Assembly (NCBI RefSeq): GCF_000428945.1 | Contig: NZ_AUAX01000003.1 | Coordinates: 310,001-374,000 of the forward strand | DNA from: Hamadaea tsunoensis DSM 44101 | GTDB taxonomy: Bacteria; Actinomycetota; Actinomycetes; Mycobacteriales; Micromonosporaceae | Direction: 5' to 3' | DNA length: 64,000 nt | Shown here: positions 33,013 to 40,945 of the stretch, one piece after another | How positions within the stretch are numbered: the first letter of the stretch is position 1 | How the letters are laid out: each line of letters begins with the position of its first letter | The notes under the pieces: generated by a model | What the model was told of the DNA's origin: nothing | The model's database searches: none | What the model saw: only the letters and a program-made list of their open reading frames with translations | Translations under genes and position numbers: made by a program

Positions 33013-33942
33013 TCAGGGCCGGTCGTCGTGAGGTTCGTCGAGGGAACTGGGCCGGTAGACGTGGAACGGCGGTTCCTCCTGCGGGCCGGGCTTGGCGACC
33101 GGCGGCTCCACGACGGCCGGACCGGAGTCCTTGTCCCGCTTCCACGGCCGGGGCTTCGGCTTCACCGCGGTCTCGGCCGGCCGGGCGGCGGCGGGCTGCG
33201 GGACCGGCGCGGGTTCGACGGGACCTGACTGCACCGGCAGCAGCGCCGTCGACACCGCCCGGTCCCGGTGCGTCGACGCGACGGCCAGCGCCACGCAGAA
33301 CGCCGCCAGCAGAGCCACCTGGGCCAGCAGAAGCGCCGTCAGGCCACCGGCGACCAAGGTGACGATCACGATCAGCAGCATCGGGACGAGCAGGAGCACG
33401 GCGTACCGGGCGGCGGCCGCGACCGCGATGCCGGCCTGCGGAGCGAGCGCGCGTACGCACAAGGTCCACAGGGTGCGCTCGACGATCATGAGACCGATGA
33501 GCGCCCCGGCCGCGGCCGAGCCGAGCGCGGTGTTCGAGGTGCCGCCGACGACCACCACGGTCGGGGCGAACGCGATCGCGCTGACGCAGCCGAGCCGGAC
33601 CATCTCCGACCCGGCCAGCAGGAACCGGGTGGCCGCCCGGTCGCGCAGGAACACCCCGGCCGCCACGGCCAGCAGGACGCCGACCGCCAGCCCGATCACC
33701 GCCGGGCGGGCCGCCGGCAGGGTCGAGCGCCGCCACCACTCCACGACGACCAGCAGATCGGCGAGGAACGACAGGACGGCCAGGTCCAGCAGCCGCCCAC
33801 CGGTGGTCACCGTCGACGCCGTCGCGGCACGGGTACGCACCGCGTGGCGTACCAGGAAATTGAGCGCCCGCCAGGCACGGCCGAGCAGCCGCGCGATCAG
33901 CATGACCAGCACGGCGAGCGCGCGACCGATCTCTTGAATCAT
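33013..33942 (-). CDS. Hypothetical membrane protein with Pro/Lys-rich tail
   Basis: A 309-aa protein with about six hydrophobic segments between residues 45 and 230 and a long cytoplasmic, Pro-rich basic tail (about 235-309). No motif identifies a transporter or enzyme. The ATG at 33942 lies 12 bp after the metallophosphoesterase stop; a TAGATT box overlaps that stop codon 8 nt before the ATG, so it may have its own leaderless promoter as well as read-through from upstream. Confidence 0.75.
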   Translation of the reverse strand: MIQEIGRALAVLVMLIARLLGRAWRALNFLVRHAVRTRAATASTVTTGGRLLDLAVLSFLADLLVVVEWWRRSTLPAARPAVIGLAVGVLLAVAAGVFLRDRAATRFLLAGSEMVRLGCVSAIAFAPTVVVVGGTSNTALGSAAAGALIGLMIVERTLWTLCVRALAPQAGIAVAAAARYAVLLLVPMLLIVIVTLVAGGLTALLLAQVALLAAFCVALAVASTHRDRAVSTALLPVQSGPVEPAPVPQPAAARPAETAVKPKPRPWKRDKDSGPAVVEPPVAKPGPQEEPPFHVYRPSSLDEPHDDRP

Positions 33943-33953
33943 CGCCAGTAAAT

Positions 33954-35810
33954 CTAAGGCAGAACGATCGGATCTTCGATGAGCCGCGGTTGGAGCGGTT
34001 TGGCCGGGTCGAGCCACGGCGTGCTCGCGTCGCGCTCGGGCTTGGGCACCCACGTGCGGCCGACCCGGTCGACGCCGATCGGATAGATCGTGAGCGAGCC
34101 GTCCTTCGCGAACTTCATCCGCAGGAAGCCCTTGTAGTCCTCGATGCCCTGGCCGGCGAACAGCTCGTTGAGGTTGACCCGGAAGTTGCCGGCGAGGAAC
34201 AGGTAGAGCGCGACCACCTCGGCGCCGATGATGCCGAAGATCGGGCCGTAGATCACGAACGCGAGGAGGCCGGGCCACGGCCACGGTTGGTCGTCGAACG
34301 GCAGCGACCGCCAGACGAAGTACCCCGCGTAGCCGACGACGACGTGCGCTATGCCGTGCGCGAGCCCGAGCAGGACGGGGATGCGCCGGACCATGCCGTG
34401 GGAGAGGCCGACCGCGAAGAAGAGGCTGCCCGCGAGCATCAGGCCGATCATCATGAAGGCCGGAAGGCTCAGCAGCTGGTGCGCGGATCCCTTGAGGGAC
34501 AACAGGAACAGCGTCTGAACGACACCGAGCAGAGTGGCGAAGCCGGGGTTGCGCCAGGGCAGGCGCAGGAAGATGCCCGTGCTCAGCGCGCGCGACCGGT
34601 TGCGGCTCGGGTAGGTCTGCCGCAGCTGGAACTCCTTCTGCTGCATGGCGACCGCGAACGGCTTGCGCGGCGGGACGGTGAGCGTGGTCGGCAACCCGTG
34701 CGTCGCGTAGAGGTACGCGCCGCCGTTGCCGGCCGTGATCAGCTGCTCGCCGGCCGCGCCCGCGGCCTCGGCGTAGCGCGCGTAGTGGTGCAGGTCGCCG
34801 GAGATCATCAGGCGGACCTTGGCCCCGGTCGGCTCGATCAGCTTGCGCCGGAAGTAGGCGAGCGTGTCGTAGCCGCGCGGGTGCTCGCGGGTCTCCACCC
34901 AGGACGGTTGCGGGTACGCAATGATGATCTTGTCGTCCGGGCCGAGCAGGTTGGACACGTTGCGGAAGTAGTCGAGCTGAGGATCGTCCAGGTACGCCTC
35001 GCCCTGCACGTCGACGGCCAGGAGCCACCAGTTGTGCGGCAGCTTGAGCGCGAAGTAGCTGCGGGTCTGCTGGGTCTGCCAGGCGCCGATGTGGCCGTCC
35101 TCGCGCCGGGCGAACAGCCGTAGGAACGCGGTGAGGCCGTCGTACCAGTCGTGGTTGCCGGGCAGCGCGAAGATCGACGGCGGCTTCGCGCCCTTCTCCG
35201 GCGTGGAGTACGCGGCGAGATAGGGACCCACCATCCGGTCCTCGTACGCCGGCCCGCTCGCGGTCGGGTAGACCTGGTCGCCGCCCATGACGAGGAGTTC
35301 GCCCCGGGGCAGTTCGGTGAGCACGAGGCCGTCGTCGCCGTGCCCGTCGGGCGCCGCGCCGACCCGCAGCGAGGGCTGGGCCAGCAGCCAGGCCATCGAG
35401 TAGGTGGCGTTGAAACCGTCGCCGAGGTCGGCGATGTAGTCCAGCCAGAGCTCGTCGTCCTCGGCGTGCTCGTCGTGGATCCGGGTCGCGAAGGCGCCCT
35501 GCAGCTCGCGCTTGTCCAGATAGGCGCCGAACTGCTCGGCGAGGGCCACGCGGGCGCCGGTCGCGGCGAGCAGACCCGGGCCGAGCCACGGCACGGGATC
35601 CTGCGGCGTGAAGCCGAGCTCTTTGGGGTCCAGAGAGGACGGCCGGTGCAGCGGGCTCGCCGGCAGCACGATCGTCGGATCGTCCGCATTGATCACATCG
35701 GCGGCGGCGGCCGGCTTCTCCGTGTACGCGCCGGACTCCGGCGATCCCACGGTCGGCTTCGGCGGGACGGGCTGGCCCGGTACGCCCTGGTGCACCTCGG
35801 GTTCGGTCAC
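33954..35810 (-). CDS. Membrane-associated metallophosphoesterase
   Basis: A 618-aa protein. The N-terminal part (about 1-90) is polar. A calcineurin-like phosphoesterase domain follows, with VMGGDQVYP near 182, ALPGNHDWYDG near 231 and SGDLHHYARY near 336 (metal-binding Asp, Asn and His residues). The C-terminal part (about 430-570) holds several membrane segments. Function is unknown; such proteins are common in actinobacteria. The GTG at 35810 is favoured over a start 34 codons earlier because a TAGGCT box lies 8 nt before it and the upstream residues look random. Confidence 0.8.
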   Translation of the reverse strand: MTEPEVHQGVPGQPVPPKPTVGSPESGAYTEKPAAAADVINADDPTIVLPASPLHRPSSLDPKELGFTPQDPVPWLGPGLLAATGARVALAEQFGAYLDKRELQGAFATRIHDEHAEDDELWLDYIADLGDGFNATYSMAWLLAQPSLRVGAAPDGHGDDGLVLTELPRGELLVMGGDQVYPTASGPAYEDRMVGPYLAAYSTPEKGAKPPSIFALPGNHDWYDGLTAFLRLFARREDGHIGAWQTQQTRSYFALKLPHNWWLLAVDVQGEAYLDDPQLDYFRNVSNLLGPDDKIIIAYPQPSWVETREHPRGYDTLAYFRRKLIEPTGAKVRLMISGDLHHYARYAEAAGAAGEQLITAGNGGAYLYATHGLPTTLTVPPRKPFAVAMQQKEFQLRQTYPSRNRSRALSTGIFLRLPWRNPGFATLLGVVQTLFLLSLKGSAHQLLSLPAFMMIGLMLAGSLFFAVGLSHGMVRRIPVLLGLAHGIAHVVVGYAGYFVWRSLPFDDQPWPWPGLLAFVIYGPIFGIIGAEVVALYLFLAGNFRVNLNELFAGQGIEDYKGFLRMKFAKDGSLTIYPIGVDRVGRTWVPKPERDASTPWLDPAKPLQPRLIEDPIVLP

Positions 35811-35883
35811 AGTGCGGCAGCCTAGTGGGACCGGGCAATCTCCAGAAGACCCCGATCGTTCATTCGCCGTTCTGCCCCGTAGC

Positions 35884-35964
35884 CAAGATCCCGTTTGGAT
35901 CAGGGACATCACCCGAATCTTGGGCCAAGATTACGTGCGCTTCCCTGATCCAAACGGGATCTTG
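35884..35964. repeat. 81-bp nested palindromic element
   Basis: A perfect 23-bp inverted repeat (35884-35906 with 35942-35964, key core CCCGTTTGGATCAGGG) surrounds a 9/9-nt non-pairing segment. Inside is a second perfect palindrome AATCTTGG-G-CCAAGATT (35916-35932). It lies between the start of the phosphoesterase gene and the 3' end of ricT, both on the minus strand. It could terminate ricT transcription, or be a dispersed repeat. It is clearly less GC-rich than the surroundings. Confidence 0.9.
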
Positions 35965-35985
35965 ATCTCGTTCTCGGTGCCGGGA

Positions 35986-36825
35986 TCACTCCGGGTTGGA
36001 GTTGGCGTACCGCTCGGCGAAGAGTTTCCGCGATCCGCAGACCGACGCCTTCGGGCAGACCTTGCGCGATCCGTCCGCGTCGAGCCGGACCACGACCGCG
36101 TCCCGCGGGACCGAGTGCGCCACGACGCGACCGGCCCCCTCGTCGGTCTCGACGCGCTCGCCGACCGCCGGGGCGCTGGCCTGGAAGTCCTGATAGAGCG
36201 GGTGCTCGTACTTGAGGCAGCACATGAGACGCCCGCACGCCCCGGAGATCCGCAGCGGGTTCAGCGGCAGGTCCTGGTCCTTGGCCATCCGGATCGTCAC
36301 CGGCTCGAAGTCGGTGAGGAACGTGGCACAGCACAGGTCCCGCCCGCACGACCCGATCCCGCCCTGTACGCGTGCCGAATCCCGCGCGGACAGCTGCCGC
36401 AGCTCGACCCGGCACTTGAGGGTGGCGCCCAGGTCGCGGACGAGCGACCGGAAGTCGACGCGGTGCGGCGCGGTGAAGTAGATCGTCGTCTGCGGCGAGG
36501 CCCCGTCGATGTGGTCGACGGCGACCACCTTCATCGGCAGCTCGTGCTCGCGGATCAGCTTCTTGGCGGCGACCTGCGCCTCCGCCTTGCGGTCGCGCAG
36601 CTGCTGGTCGCGGGCAATGTCACCGTCGTCGGCCAGGCCCAGCATCTTCGGGAAGCCGGAGGTCTCCTCCGAGACCCACTGCGCCGACCAGACGCACTCG
36701 GCCACCTCCGGACCGTCGTCGGTCGGCACCAGCACCTTCTGCCCGACCTTCGGCGTGAACTCGCCCGGGTCGAGGTAGAAGAGCCGGCCGTACCGGTTGA
36801 AGGTCACCGCGCAGAGCATGCCCAT
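35986..36825 (-). CDS. ricT: PSP1-domain protein RicT
   Basis: A 279-aa protein beginning MGMLCAVTFNRYGRLFYLDP. Two Cys clusters, GSCGRDLCCATFL (near 157) and GACGRLMCCLKYEH (near 195), are typical of the PSP1/RicT (YaaT) family, which in Bacillus forms an Fe-S-containing complex that affects mRNA maturation and phosphorelay. A TAGTGT box ends 6 nt before the ATG, so it is leaderless. In many actinobacteria ricT is next to holB; here five genes are inserted between them. Confidence 0.92.
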   Translation of the reverse strand: MGMLCAVTFNRYGRLFYLDPGEFTPKVGQKVLVPTDDGPEVAECVWSAQWVSEETSGFPKMLGLADDGDIARDQQLRDRKAEAQVAAKKLIREHELPMKVVAVDHIDGASPQTTIYFTAPHRVDFRSLVRDLGATLKCRVELRQLSARDSARVQGGIGSCGRDLCCATFLTDFEPVTIRMAKDQDLPLNPLRISGACGRLMCCLKYEHPLYQDFQASAPAVGERVETDEGAGRVVAHSVPRDAVVVRLDADGSRKVCPKASVCGSRKLFAERYANSNPE

Positions 36826-36890
36826 GCCGCCACACTAGCCGCCGTCAGCCGTTTGGCGAAGTATGCGTACCCTTTCGTCCGATTCGTCGT

Positions 36891-36896
36891 TATACT
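36891..36896 (+). promoter_or_regulatory. -10 box of the LPXTG protein gene
   Basis: TATACT, unusually close to consensus for this GC-rich DNA, about 48 bp before the ATG at 36945. A weak -35 may lie near 36868. Confidence 0.5.
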
Positions 36897-36944
36897 AACG
36901 CCACCCTTGCGTCACCGCGCCCGGCCCGCGTCGTTGGGCCAGTC

Positions 36945-38186
36945 ATGCTGCCTCCCCTGCGGACTTTGCTGCGGTTGATCCCTATTGCTGCGCTTCCTCT
37001 AGGTCTGGCCGGACTCGCCCCGGCGCCCGCGAACGCCGCGACGTGCGCACCTGCGGCGTACTCGGCCCACGCATCGGCGGACCTGGCCGAGCTGAGCGCC
37101 CTGGACCTGCGCCCGCTCGGCCTGCAGATCGGCCCGGTCGCCGACCTCCGGCTCGCCACGACCACGTCCGCCATGGACGCGCGTCAGCCGATCGCCACCC
37201 GCGCCGCGGCCCGCTACACGGACGCGCACGTCGCCGGCGTCAAGCTCACCGCGGCCGCGCTCGACAGCGCGGTCACCCAGCAGGCGCCGCCGACCCACAC
37301 CGGGCCGGCCCGCTACAACGCGCTCGCCCAGCACCTCGGCGTCGCCGACGTCGGCACCGGCGACCTGTCCGCGCAGGCCACCTGGTCCGCGGGTATGGCC
37401 TGCGGCAGCCAGACCGGGCCCGCGGGCGTCGCCTCGGCCGCCGTCGCGGATCTCAACGTCCTGTCCCTGGTACGCGCGCCGCACAACCTGTCGAGCACGG
37501 CGGTCACCGGAACCCGGGTGGTCGACGGCCGGACCGCCTCGGTCGCCGCGGCCGAGATCGAGCTGGCCGACCTGCAGCTGCTCTCCGGGGCGGTCGGGGT
37601 CAAGGTGGTCAAGCCGCCGACGCTGGCCGTGACCGCCACCGGCTCGGCGAAGACGTCCACGGTCGCGTACCAGTCGCCGATCCTGGAGATCACCGCGCCG
37701 GGCGTACCGAAGCAGCGGCTCGACTCCCCCGGCACCCACGTCGACGTGCCGATCACTTCCGCCGGCCTGCTCAGCAGGCTCGGCCTGCCGCTGCTGGGCC
37801 GGTCGGCGCCGACGGCCGTGCTCCGGCTGTCGATCGGCTCGGTCAGCAAGAAGATCACCGACACCGGTACGCAGGCCTCGGCGGCTTCGTTGCGCGTACA
37901 GCTGCTGCCGGCGGGAGCCGACGCGGCCGTCCTCGATCTCGGCATCGGTGTCCTGAGCGCGGACGCGTGTGCGCCCTGCCCCTTGGCGAGCAGCCCGCCG
38001 TCGCCCAGCGCCCCGCCGGTGACCAGGGATCATTGCGGCGGCCCGGGATGCGGCCTGCCGGTGACGGGGATGGCGCCGGTCGCCTACATCACGGGCTCCG
38101 GGTTCATCCTCGCCGGCCTCGGTACGCTCTTCCTCCTCTTCGGACGGAGGCGGCGCCCGGAACCGGTCCGACCGTCGCGACGCTGA
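36945..38186 (+). CDS. Putative sortase-anchored surface protein (LPVTG)
   Basis: A 413-aa exported protein. The signal peptide ends near residue 31 (PAPANAATC). The mature part has Thr/Ala/Val-rich beta-like sequence without catalytic motifs and a Pro/Ser segment near 345. LPVTG (near 368) is followed by a hydrophobic stretch and a basic end (GRRRRPEPVRPSRR), the classical sortase sorting signal. It would be linked to the wall by a housekeeping sortase encoded elsewhere. The ATG has no strong ribosome site. Function of the ectodomain is unknown. Confidence 0.8.
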   Translation: MLPPLRTLLRLIPIAALPLGLAGLAPAPANAATCAPAAYSAHASADLAELSALDLRPLGLQIGPVADLRLATTTSAMDARQPIATRAAARYTDAHVAGVKLTAAALDSAVTQQAPPTHTGPARYNALAQHLGVADVGTGDLSAQATWSAGMACGSQTGPAGVASAAVADLNVLSLVRAPHNLSSTAVTGTRVVDGRTASVAAAEIELADLQLLSGAVGVKVVKPPTLAVTATGSAKTSTVAYQSPILEITAPGVPKQRLDSPGTHVDVPITSAGLLSRLGLPLLGRSAPTAVLRLSIGSVSKKITDTGTQASAASLRVQLLPAGADAAVLDLGIGVLSADACAPCPLASSPPSPSAPPVTRDHCGGPGCGLPVTGMAPVAYITGSGFILAGLGTLFLLFGRRRRPEPVRPSRR

Positions 38187-38212
38187 CCCTCCGCCCATAC
38201 GCGGCGCCGTAC

Positions 38213-38248
38213 CCGGCTGGGTGCGGCGCCGTTGTCGCACCCAGCCGG
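38213..38248. terminator. Terminator hairpin between convergent genes
   Basis: CCGGCTGGGTGCG (38213-38225) and CGCACCCAGCCGG (38236-38248) form a perfect 13-bp stem with a 10-nt loop between the LPVTG gene and the minus-strand three-gene operon. Confidence 0.85.
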
Positions 38249-38299
38249 CGGTCTTGCCCGGTCAGGCTGCTCGGGTGACCCGCTCCCACATCCGCACTG

Positions 38300-38953
38300 T
38301 CAGAGGTCGACGTGGGTGTGGGTGCCGGTGGCCGGCCCGAAGTCGGTGGGCGACCGGAACGGCAGCGGCGCGAGCCGGCTCGTCCACTCCTCGTGGAGCA
38401 TCTCGCCGGCCTTGCAGATCTCCTCGATCTCGCCGAGCACGAGCGCCCCGATCGTGGCGGCCGCCTGCCCGACCTCGATGGGATCGGCCCCGGTGACCAG
38501 CGAGATCGCCTCGGCCGAGCGCATGACGAGGGCCAGCTTGAGGGCCAGGGCCACCCGGCTCTCGGCGATCCACCCCTCGACGTCGTCGAGATAGGCGCCC
38601 ATGTCGTCGAGCCGGGAACCCAGCGAGGCGTCGGGGTCGGTCAGGTGCCGCCGATGCGCTTCCCACTGCGCCGCGTACGCCGCACCGGCTTCGCCCTCCC
38701 AGCGCACGCCGGCCTGGTCGACGGTCGCCACCGCGTCGACGAGCCGGTCGGTCAGACCGCGTACCTCGTCGGCGGGCAGGGCGGTCGGGCGCAGGTTCAC
38801 GATCGCCTGCACCGCCGGTCCCGGCAGCGTGCCGACCCAGCGCAGCAGCGGCCAGACCTGATGGCCCGGCGGTGCGCCGTGCTTGCCGATCGCCGTGTCG
38901 ACCCGGTGGAGCAGGTCGGCGGCCGGACCGGCGATACGGTCGAGGGCGTCCAT
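38300..38953 (-). CDS. Hypothetical helical protein in a WXG-like operon
   Basis: A 217-aa soluble, helix-rich protein. It contains GVRWEGEAGAAYAAQWEAH near 79, reminiscent of the W-containing turn of WXG/ESX-secreted proteins, and ends in a Thr/His-rich tail. It lies 2 bp after the WXG-like gene and is probably co-exported or a chaperone-bound partner; this is an inference from context. No catalytic motif is seen. Confidence 0.65.
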   Translation of the reverse strand: MDALDRIAGPAADLLHRVDTAIGKHGAPPGHQVWPLLRWVGTLPGPAVQAIVNLRPTALPADEVRGLTDRLVDAVATVDQAGVRWEGEAGAAYAAQWEAHRRHLTDPDASLGSRLDDMGAYLDDVEGWIAESRVALALKLALVMRSAEAISLVTGADPIEVGQAAATIGALVLGEIEEICKAGEMLHEEWTSRLAPLPFRSPTDFGPATGTHTHVDL

Positions 38954-38955
38954 CG

Positions 38956-39264
38956 CTACAGTCCCCAATCCGGGTGCTCGGCGCGGACGGCCTGCTCGGT
39001 GGCGGCATAGCGGGTGGCGGCGTCACGGACGGCGTCGGCGAGCCGGTCGATCCGGCGGCCCGCGTCGGTGGCCTCGTCGAACCGGTTCTGCCAGGCTTCG
39101 GCGCACTGACGGCGCAGGTCACGGCCGATGTCGCCGAGCCGGCCGGGCGCGCCGGACAGATCGTTGAAGGGCGTGACCTCGCTGCGCGCGAGCGCCGCCG
39201 GAACCTCGGCGATCTGCTCGGCGGCCCGGTCGAGGCGCTCGGCCAGCCGGCGCAACCCGCTCAT
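38956..39264 (-). CDS. WXG100-like small helical protein (possible type VII secretion target)
   Basis: A 102-aa all-helical protein beginning MSGLRRLAERLDRAAEQIAE, with a central CAEAWQNRFDEATDAGRRID (near 55-74). Size and helical-hairpin character fit the WXG100/ESAT-6 superfamily, but a strict W-x-G is absent (it reads A-W-Q), so the assignment is tentative. Its ATG overlaps the stop of the YbaB-like gene (ATGA). Confidence 0.6.
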   Translation of the reverse strand: MSGLRRLAERLDRAAEQIAEVPAALARSEVTPFNDLSGAPGRLGDIGRDLRRQCAEAWQNRFDEATDAGRRIDRLADAVRDAATRYAATEQAVRAEHPDWGL

Positions 39265-39587
39265 GACATCCCTCCCAGGCGCGGATAATCCCCGAAGATG
39301 TCCTGATGCAGCCGGCGGCGCGCCCATTCGGCGCCGTCCTTCGCGGCGTGCAGGGCGGCCTGGATGGACCGGTTGATCTCGGACGCGCTGTGATTGCGCA
39401 GCGCACCGACGATGGCGACGTTGCGCACGCCGCCCTCACCTGCCACGACCACCTCGACGAGACCGTCGGGCGAGCGCACGCTCACCTCGATGTCGGCGAG
39501 GGACCGGGTGAACTCCGCCTGGCGCTCCTCGATGCGCCGGTAGGCCGTGACGGCCTCCTCGATCCAGGCTTCATCGATCTCCCGCAC
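39261..39587 (-). CDS. YbaB/EbfC-like protein, first gene of a WXG-like operon
   Basis: A 108-aa protein. It resembles YbaB/EbfC nucleoid-associated proteins in size and in the pattern SVRSPDGLVEVVVAGEGGVRN near 34, followed by an amphipathic helix with INRSIQAALHAAKDGAEWAR near 68. In actinobacteria such genes commonly precede WXG-type genes; their role there is unknown. The GTG at 39587 follows a TAACCT box by 8 nt. Three DnaA-box matches lie 40-95 bp upstream. Confidence 0.75.
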   Translation of the reverse strand: MREIDEAWIEEAVTAYRRIEERQAEFTRSLADIEVSVRSPDGLVEVVVAGEGGVRNVAIVGALRNHSASEINRSIQAALHAAKDGAEWARRRLHQDIFGDYPRLGGMS

Positions 39588-39629
39588 GTTTGCCGAGGTT
39601 ACCCAAGCGTTCACCAAGCCGGTAGACCC

Positions 39630-39682
39630 TGTGGATAACCAAGCCCGTACGCTCGCACTCGCTATCCACAGCCTGTGGACAA
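39630..39682. promoter_or_regulatory. Cluster of three DnaA-box-like sequences
   Basis: TGTGGATAA (39630-39638) is a perfect reverse-strand DnaA box. CTATCCACA (39662-39670) has one mismatch. TGTGGACAA (39674-39682) is the actinobacterial form TTGTCCACA on the other strand. The last two are inverted with a 3-nt spacer. They lie between holB's 3' end and the YbaB operon. Confidence 0.65.
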
Positions 39683-39748
39683 CGTGATTAACGAAGCAAC
39701 TCCGCGAGTCGTGTTTCTCGGGTGTCGCCGGTGTCCCGCGGGGCCCGC

Positions 39749-40945
39749 TCAGCCCTTCCAGAGGGCGAGCATCATCGCCTCGACGGCGATCTTGGGCTTC
39801 ACGTTGGCGTCGATCGCCTCCCGGCAGGCGAGGATCGCCTCCAGCCGGCGCAGGGTCGCCTCGGGCTTCCACCTGGCCGCCGCGGCCTCGGCGACCGGCG
39901 ACGCGTCGAGGTGGATCGGCGAGACCGTCCGGCCGAACTGTGTGTTCAGCACGTCCCGGTAGAACCCGGCGAGATCCATCAGCGCCCGGTCGAGGGCGTC
40001 GCGCTGAGCCCGGGTGGCCCGCGACTTCTGCCGCTTCTCCAGATCCTTGAGCTGGCCCGCCGAGCCGCGCGCCGCACCGGCAGCGCCCTTGCCCGTGCCG
40101 CCCGCGCCGAGCGCCATCTCGAGGGCCGACCGCTCCGTCGCGTCCAGCGCCGCGACCGCGTCCGCGGCTTCGGCCTCGGCGGCCTCGATGAGCGCGGCGG
40201 CCGCGTCGAAACAGGCGCCGATCGTGGTCAGCTGGCGCGGGACGGCCAGGACGGCTTCGCGACGCGCACGCGCCTGGGCGTCACCGGCCAGCCGCCGGGC
40301 CCGCCCGACGTGTCCCTGGGCCGCCGCGGCCGCCCACACGGCCGTCTCCGGCGCGAGCCCGTCCCGGCGCGTCAGCAGCTCCGCGACCGCGGCCGCCGGC
40401 GGCTGCCGGAGCGGCACCGAACGGCACCGCGAGCGGATCGTGATCGAGATGTCGTCGGGATGCGTACTCGGCGCACAGAGCAGGAAGACCGTCCGTGCCG
40501 GAGGCTCCTCGACCGCTTTGAGCAGCGCGTTCGCGGCCGCCTCGGTCAGCCGGTCGGCGTCCTCCACGACCAGCACCTGCCAGCGGCCGGCGGTCGGCGC
40601 GCTGGCCGCCCGCATCACCAGCTCCCGCATCAGCGCCACCGGGATGCTGAGGCCCTCGGGCACCACGAACCGCACGTCGGCATGCGTACCGCCGAGGGTC
40701 GTGTGGCAGCCGGAGCACTCCCCGCAGCCGATCCCACCGCGTACGCATTGCAGGGCGGCGGCGAACGCCCGGGCGGCAGTGGACCGCCCGGATCCGGCGG
40801 GGCCGGTGAACAGCCAGGCGTGCGTCATCGCACCGGCGTGCGAGTTCGTCCCGGCGAGCAGGGCGTTGGCCGACAGCGCGGCGGCCCGCAGCGTCTCTAT
40901 CGCGTCGGCCTGGCCGACCAGCTCGTCGAAGACGGTCGCGGTCAT
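39749..40945 (-). CDS. holB: DNA polymerase III subunit delta'
   Basis: A 398-aa clamp-loader subunit. It begins with FDELVGQ and has a P-loop GPAGSGRST (near 49) where Arg replaces the usual Lys, consistent with the non-hydrolysing delta' role. It has the zinc module CGECSGCH (near 74) and the SRC motif in TIRSRCRSVPL (near 169). Part of the pentameric loader that places the beta clamp on DNA. Its ATG overlaps the end of the tmk fusion gene (ATGA), giving a replication/dNTP operon. Confidence 0.92.
   Translation of the reverse strand: MTATVFDELVGQADAIETLRAAALSANALLAGTNSHAGAMTHAWLFTGPAGSGRSTAARAFAAALQCVRGGIGCGECSGCHTTLGGTHADVRFVVPEGLSIPVALMRELVMRAASAPTAGRWQVLVVEDADRLTEAAANALLKAVEEPPARTVFLLCAPSTHPDDISITIRSRCRSVPLRQPPAAAVAELLTRRDGLAPETAVWAAAAAQGHVGRARRLAGDAQARARREAVLAVPRQLTTIGACFDAAAALIEAAEAEAADAVAALDATERSALEMALGAGGTGKGAAGAARGSAGQLKDLEKRQKSRATRAQRDALDRALMDLAGFYRDVLNTQFGRTVSPIHLDASPVAEAAAARWKPEATLRRLEAILACREAIDANVKPKIAVEAMMLALWKG

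Noticed and set aside
39630-39682. Chromosomal origin of replication
   Set aside because: Only three boxes, no dnaA or dnaN nearby and no AT-rich unwinding region; kept only as a DnaA-box cluster.
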